From Pseudorasbora parva (taxonomy: Eukaryota; Chordata; Actinopteri; Cypriniformes; Gobionidae), in contig NC_090174.1 of NCBI RefSeq assembly GCF_024679245.1, forward strand, positions 21,254,524 through 21,318,523: a DNA stretch of 64,000 bases, given 5' to 3'. A program made the translations under genes and the position numbers. This document shows positions 58,803 to 64,000 of the stretch, one piece after another. Below the pieces are notes generated by a model. That model was not told the DNA's origin, made no database searches, and worked only from the letters and a program-made list of their open reading frames with translations. The stretch's first letter is position 1; each line of letters opens with the position of its first letter.

Positions 58803-60483
58803 ACAGTCTAATGTTCTGAACTCCAATATCTGTGATTGTCACATAGTTGTTTATATAATATTTAGTTTCTAATGACTATGTTTGGTGTTATTGCAGAGCC
58901 AACGACGCATGAACAGATCTCACCTAACCACACTTTCTTAGACGGTTATGGGCTCCTGCTCTCTATAAGCAATTCTCTTTTATTTTTTTGAAGGCACAAT
59001 TACTTCAGCCCTGTTTTTACATGCCTCAGAAGCAACCGTCACCTTAGCGTTAACTGTTTAGTAAATGTCAAAGGACATCTGTTAGATCTGCAGCGCCGTA
59101 ACCATTACGTTTTGGACTGAAGTTTTAAGAATAGGTTTTTTTTTTTTACTACGCCATATTCAGATCAGAGCGTGTTATGATTAAATGTCAAAAAGGAAGA
59201 AATCTAAGCCATTTGACTAAAGACTAAATTTGACTTAACACATTCAGATGGTTAGAGAGGCTTTTAAAAATATATCTATCATACAGCTTTTACACTGACT
59301 TTGATACAATGGCTATCAATTTTACGTCATATAATTGAAAATACACTCTACAAAATACACTGTTTTTGAAGAAAATCCTACATATTTGGAATGACATGAG
59401 GGAGAGTAAATTATGATTTTGATTATGGGTGAACTAGCCTTTTTTGAATTGATAACAGGCACAAGTATATCAGTCCACAGCATGCTTATTCTATATAACA
59501 ATTTAATAAATAAAGTAGTCCTTTGAGCACTTTTCATATCTGATTTTCTGTATGAATTATTGCTGACAATGTCAAAATAAAAGCACAATTTTAGACACAA
59601 AACAACAGATTTATAGTTTATATATTTTATTACAGATTTATATTTTATATTTCAGAGGCTCTGAATCCAGGCAGCTTTTTTTGATATTACACATGAATGC
59701 ACCCTCATAAGGAGGACGGAAAACAAAAACATAAGATACTTATTGACTAGTCTTAATTAAATGCATGACAATACGTTTGGCTTGGGTTGCTTTCCAATGG
59801 ACTGGTTAACTCCTCCACTCCTTTTGTTTTTTCAAGAGGACAAACCTTTGTTCAGCAAGGTACTTTTAAATAACCATAACTTGCTCAATTTTCAACCGAT
59901 TTTCAAACTGTTTCGTTTGTTATAAATGTCAGAGATGTAGTTATGATACTACATACTTATGAATAATTATAACCATGGACTTCAATATGAAAGTAACATT
60001 GAACAGAACAGATAGGTGCAATGAATATACATACACACAAAGTATTTATGTTAAATCAATATATAGGCTACTAAAACTGTGTACCGAATGGTAACATGAG
60101 AAATTATATATATTTATACACATATACAGCTCTGATTTTTATAATTTGCATTTTTTATTTTTTATGAAACAAAACAAAAAAACATGCAAACTAAGTTTAT
60201 TTTAACTAGACAAAAGATTGGTTGTCATAAAATTGTTATTGGTGTCAATAAAACCTATATAATTGAACAGCGCGATTGTGGTCTCAGCAGCCGCCTTGAT
60301 AACGTGCATGTAAGTTAGCCGTGATACACAAGCTGCACGATTAAGTCGTTTATCAAAACAATTTTAAAAAAAGCTGCAATTTCAACGTGATAAAGCATCC
60401 AGATTTGTATTAATGTTAATAACGTTTGTAAGAAACCAAACCATTTGTAAATCCCTCAAGATTTCAGCGAGATAAGAGTATTT
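58803..60483. other. No gene recognised
   Basis: AT-rich DNA. The 92-codon minus-strand frame (59322-59600) is not recognised. Confidence 0.4.
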
Positions 60484-60995
60484 ATGTTTGTACAGATCAG
60501 GTTCCACAGAGCCAAACAGAAAGCTTGCCTGTGACAAGATGGCCGCCGGTGATGCCGATGGTGACTCCGCCGTAAGATATCTAGTCCTTATTATGGATAT
60601 CTATGGTCAAATCTGTATCTCGCCAAGCATGTTAATAATTGATATCGTAACAAAATATTTTTACAGCCTGATACAGAAAGTGGGTTTGGTCTATACAGAT
60701 AAATTTGCCCTTCATGATTTTTTTTTTTTTTTTTTTTTTACAAAACATGTTTAAATGATATTAAGCTTGAAGTTCTGCATAATCAAGGGCGTGGTAACTT
60801 GAGCGACAGGTGGGTTGCCATTTGTCTGCTGTCTGTTTGCCACCTTGTCACCTCAGCCTCTTTGCCCATTTTGGGTTATCAGCGAATGATGCATAGTGAT
60901 GCGCTGCCAAGATGTGACAGCCGGCTCCGCCCACTTTGGCCTTCAAAAATGCTCTTCAGAAACCTACGGGTGACATCACCGACACTACGGCCATA
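60484..60995. repeat. Probable interspersed repeat
   Basis: The part 60780-60995, with GGGCGTGGTAACTTGAGCGA, GCGCTGCCAAGATGTGACAG and CCGGCTCCGCCCACTTTGGC, looks like a GC-rich interspersed repeat that I have seen in cyprinid sequence. The part around 60530 (ACAAGATGGCCGCCGGTGAT) may belong to the same unit. Limits and family are uncertain. Confidence 0.35.
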
Positions 60996-61481
60996 GTTTT
61001 ATACTTGTCACCCATGTCTTTTCCATTGTGTCCTAGTTTTTGTTACATACATAATGACACAGGGTAATGTATCATGTGCTGTTGTTCACCTGAGGTTTTA
61101 TTTTCCAAATTGTAAGACCTGCCAGGGACCAGATGATTTTTTTATTATGTCCTCTTACAGAAAACCTCAACAGAGTATCCTTTCTTTTTCACATGACAGT
61201 ATGTCTTGTTTTGCTGAGATTGTATGTGTTGCATTTTCAGTCCAGCAGACAGGCCTTTGAATGTTAAATTATTGATTTGTATCTTCTTCATTGCTGAATT
61301 AAAAGTGAAAGTCAAAGAAAATGCTGAGACCAGTGTAAACATCAGTTTTATCATAGAAAAAAATACATGTATGTATGCTTATTTATGTTTTGTGTTCATT
61401 CAAAATGTCATTGTTTAATCATTTGTCTGTAATTTTCTCTCGTCTTTCTTTTTTTTAAATTCATGATTTGTAATTTCATTT
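60996..61481. other. No feature recognised
   Basis: Plain AT-rich DNA between the repeat and the 3' end of the LINE. Confidence 0.4.
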
Positions 61482-61497
61482 CCATCCATCCATCATC
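61482..61497 (-). repeat. GATG tail of the LINE
   Basis: Three to four GATG units on the minus strand just after the C-terminal coding end, marking the 3' terminus of the LINE. Confidence 0.8.
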
Positions 61498-61503
61498 TTA
61501 CGC

Positions 61504-62251
61504 TTATCCGGGGCCGGGTCGCGGGGGCAACAGTCTAAGCAAAGACGCCCAGACTTCCTTCTCTCTGGCCACTTCCTCCAGCTCCTCCGGGGGTACCCCG
61601 AGGCGTTCCCAGGCCAGCCTGGAGACATAATCCCTCCAGCGTGTCCTGGGTCTTCCCCGGGGCCTCCTCCCGGTGGGATGTGCCCGGAACACCTCCCTTG
61701 GAAGGCGTCCAGGAGGCATCCGAAATAGATGCCCGAGCCACCTCAGCTGGCTCCTCTCGATGTGAAGGAGCAACGGCTCTACTCTGAGCTCCTCCCGAGT
61801 GACCGAGCTTCTCACCCTATCTCTAAGGGAGCGCCCAGCCACCCTGCGGAGAAAGCTCATTTCAGCCGCCTGTATCCGGGATCTTGTCCTTTCGGTCATG
61901 ACCCACAGCTCATGACCATAGGTGAGAGTAGGAACGTAGATTGACCGGTAAATCGAGAGCTTTGCCTTACGGCTCAACTCCTTCTTCACCACAACAGACC
62001 GGTACATCGCCTGCATTACTGCAGATGATGCACCGATCCGTCTGTCAATCTCCCGTTCCATCCTTCCCTCATTCGTGAACAAGACCCCAAGATACTTAAA
62101 CTCCTCCACTTGAGGCAAGAACTCTCCACCAACCTGAAGTGAGCAAGCTACCCTTTTCCGACTGAGAACCATGGCCTCGGACTTGGAGGTGCTGATTCTC
62201 ATCCCAGCCGCTTCACACTCAGCTGCAAACCGTCCCAGTGCATGTTTTGTC
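61504..62251 (-). pseudogene. LINE C-terminal (thumb and post-RT) domain
   Basis: The frame begins after the deletion with AECEAAGMRISTSKSEAMVL and continues VEEFKYLGVLFTNEGRMERE, LTYGHELWVMTERTRSRIQA and SQLRWLGHLFRMPPGRLPRE, ending in GRRPRGRPRTRWRDYVSRLA and RPGPG with a natural TAA at 61504. The YLGVL motif is the standard element after the RT palm in non-LTR retrotransposons. This part is long, open and well preserved. Confidence 0.85.
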
Positions 62252-63165
62252 CATAAAAATTATGAACAGAACCGGTGACAAAGGGCAGCCCTGCCGGAGA
62301 CCAACATGCACCGGGAACAAATTTGACCTACTGCCGGCAATGCGAACCAAGCTCCTGCTCTGGTTGTAAAGGGACCGTACTGCCCTAAGCAAGGGGCCCC
62401 GGACCCCATACTCCCAGAGCACCCCCCACAGGGTGCCACGGGGAACACAGTCGAATGCCTTCTCCAAATCCACAAAGCACATGTGGACCGGTTGGGCAAA
62501 CTCCCATGAACCCTCCAGCACCCTGTGAAGGATATAGAGCTGGTCCAGCGTTCCACGCCCGGGACGAAAACCACACTGCTCCTCCTGAATCCGAGGTTCC
62601 ACTATCGGCCGAATTCTCCTCTCCAGTACCCTGGCATAGACTTTCCCAGGGAGGCTGAGGAGTGTGATCCCCCTGTAGTTGGAACACACTCTCCGGTCCC
62701 CCTTCTTGAAAAGAGGGACCACCACCCTGGTCTGCCAGTCCATAGGCACTGTCCCCAACCGCCACGCGATGCTGCAGAGGCGCGTCAGCCAAGACAGCCC
62801 CACAACATCCAGAGACTTAAGGTACTCAGGGCGAATCTCATCCACCCCCGGCACCTTGCCACCGAGGAGCTTATTAACTACCTCGATGACTTCAGCCCGG
62901 GTGATGAACGAGTCCCCCTCCGAGCCCTCAGCCTCTGCTTCCTCAAAGGAAGACGTGTCGGTGGGATTGAGGAGATCCTCAAAGTATTCCTTCCACCGTT
63001 CAACAATATCCCCAGTTGAGGTCAGCAGCTGCCCATCTCCACTGTAGACAGTGTTGGTAGGGCACTGCTTCCCCCTCCTGAGGCGTCGAACGGTTTGCCA
63101 GAATCTCTTCGAGGCCAACAGATAGTCTTTCTCCATGGCCTCACTGAACTCCTCCCAGGCCGAGT
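62252..63165 (-). pseudogene. LINE reverse transcriptase, catalytic segment deleted
   Basis: Ordered RT motifs are visible: VVVPLFKKGDRRVCSNYRGI, QCGFRPGRGTLDQLYILHRV, VHMCFVDLEKAFDCVPRGTL (first catalytic Asp) and GLRQGCPLSPVLFIIFMD. After FMDK the sequence jumps directly to GRFAAECEAAGM-type sequence in another frame. The stretch that should carry the second catalytic pair (the xADD box) is missing, about 40 residues by family comparison. Reverse transcription by this copy is therefore impossible. Confidence 0.88.
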
Positions 63166-64000
63166 TTTTGCCTCCACAACCGCCCGGGCTGCCGTCCGCT
63201 TGGCCTGCCGGTACCTGTCCGCTGCCTCAGGAGCCCCACAAGCCAGCCAGGCCTGATAGGACTCCTTCTTCAGCTTGACGGCATTCCTTACTTCCGGTGT
63301 CCACCACCGGGTTCGGGGATTACCGCCTCGACTGGCACCGGAGACCTTACGGCCACAGCTCCGAGCGGCCTCATCGACAATGGAGGTGGAGAACATTCAG
63401 ACTCAATATCTCCAGACTTCCTCAAGATCTGGTCGAAGCTCTGCCGGAGGTGGGAGTTGAAGATCTCTCTGACAGCGGGTTCAGCCAAACGTTCCCAACA
63501 GACCCTCACAGTACGTTTGGGTCTGCCGAGTCTGTCCAGCTTCCTCCCCCGCCATCGGATCCAACTCACCACCAGGTAGTGATCGGTTGAGAGCTCCGCC
63601 CCTCTCTTCACCCGAGTGTCCAAGACATACGGCCGGAGGTCAGATGAGACGACCACAAAGTCGATCATCGACATTCAGCCTAGGGTGTCCTGGTGCCAAG
63701 TGCACTGATGGACACCCTTATGCTTGAACATGGTGTTCGTTATGGACAAGCCATGGTTAGCACAGAAGTCCAATAACAGAACACAGCTCGGGTTCAGATC
63801 AGGGGGGCCGTTCCTCCCAATCACGCCCCTCCAGGTGTCTCTGTCACTGCCCACATGGGGGTTGAAGTCCCCCAGTAGGACGATGGAGTCTCCAGTCGGA
63901 GCACTTTCTAGCACCCCTCCCAGAGACCCCAAGAGGGCCGGGTACTCTGCACTGCCATTCGGCCCGTAGGCACAAATGACAGTGAGAAACCTATCCCCGA
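63165..64000 (-). pseudogene. LINE endonuclease domain and linker, partial
   Basis: Near the window end the frame gives TVICAYGP and [20 protein letters not shown], then STDHYLVVSWIRWRGRKLDR. GDFN and S-D-H boxes identify an APE-type endonuclease, the enzyme that nicks target DNA to prime reverse transcription. A TGA at 63675-63677 interrupts the domain. Frameshifts near 63395 and 63165 separate it from the linker (WWTPEVRNAVKLKKESYQAW) and the RT. The N-terminus lies beyond the window. Confidence 0.85.

Larger units (their letters stand above)
61482..64000 (-). mobile_element. Rex3/RTE-like LINE, 3' part, runs off the window
   Basis: On the minus strand the order is endonuclease, reverse transcriptase, C-terminal domain, then a short 3' end with GATG tetranucleotide repeats (61482-61497). 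A GATG tail and an APE-type endonuclease fused to RT in a single frame are features of fish Rex3 elements of the RTE clade. The 5' end lies beyond 64000. Two frameshifts, one nonsense codon and a deletion of the RT catalytic segment make it dead. The strong GC content contrasts with the AT-rich flank. Confidence 0.85.

Noticed and set aside
63275..63590. Plus-strand frames across the LINE
   Set aside because: Shadows of the minus-strand endonuclease/RT coding sequence, whose motifs are clear.

Overview
The window reads as nuclear DNA from a teleost fish, most likely a cyprinid (zebrafish/carp relative). It is AT-rich, very low in recognisable coding sequence, and packed with short non-autonomous DNA transposons, Tc1-like transposon corpses, a Ty3/gypsy element with a chromodomain and a Rex3/RTE-type LINE. 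Long AT, AC/GT and GA microsatellites add to this. That mixture is typical of cyprinid intergenic or intronic DNA. No protein-coding exon of a host gene could be identified with confidence on either strand; every convincing protein match is a broken mobile-element protein.

Layout. 1-10 kb: apparently unique sequence interrupted by foldback or TIR elements (1717-2220, 2439-2863, a hAT-like element 3806-5224 with a second one nested inside, a 73-bp hAT-type MITE 5855-5927, and a 1.6-kb TIR element 8238-9839). 10-22 kb: mostly unremarkable DNA with a 135-bp direct repeat pair (10255 and 13073), a possible first exon/promoter on the minus strand near 17.4-17.8 kb, AT-rich hairpins at 18 kb and two foldback MITEs. 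22-29 kb: two Tc1-like transposon remnants, one lying inside a MITE and the other hosting a gypsy-type LTR/gag fragment, then a 782-bp hairpin element. 31-35 kb: an LTR retrotransposon bounded by a perfect 5-bp target-site duplication, with an internally deleted pol and a 642-bp MITE inserted in its left LTR. 35-51 kb: several MITE families, a 244-bp AT/AC tract next to a third Tc1 remnant, an LTR/gag-like scrap, a 150-bp GA tract, a second inverted copy of the LTR-borne MITE, and 5' pieces of two further Tc1/mariner-like elements. 51-61 kb: a 1.84-kb AT-rich TIR element and more MITEs in otherwise plain DNA. 61.5-64 kb: the 3' part of a Rex3/RTE-like LINE on the minus strand, running off the window edge.

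How the parts relate. The nesting gives a relative history. The retroelement at 25.1 kb is younger than the Tc1 it sits in. The MITE at 31.2 kb is younger than the gypsy insertion, because the right LTR lacks it. The 782-bp hairpin and the 73-bp MITE both inserted into members of the same older dispersed repeat. None of the elements appears able to move on its own: the LINE lacks its RT catalytic segment, the gypsy lacks RT and RNase H, and the Tc1 transposases are broken. Family names rest on recognition of motifs and termini by eye; no database search was run.
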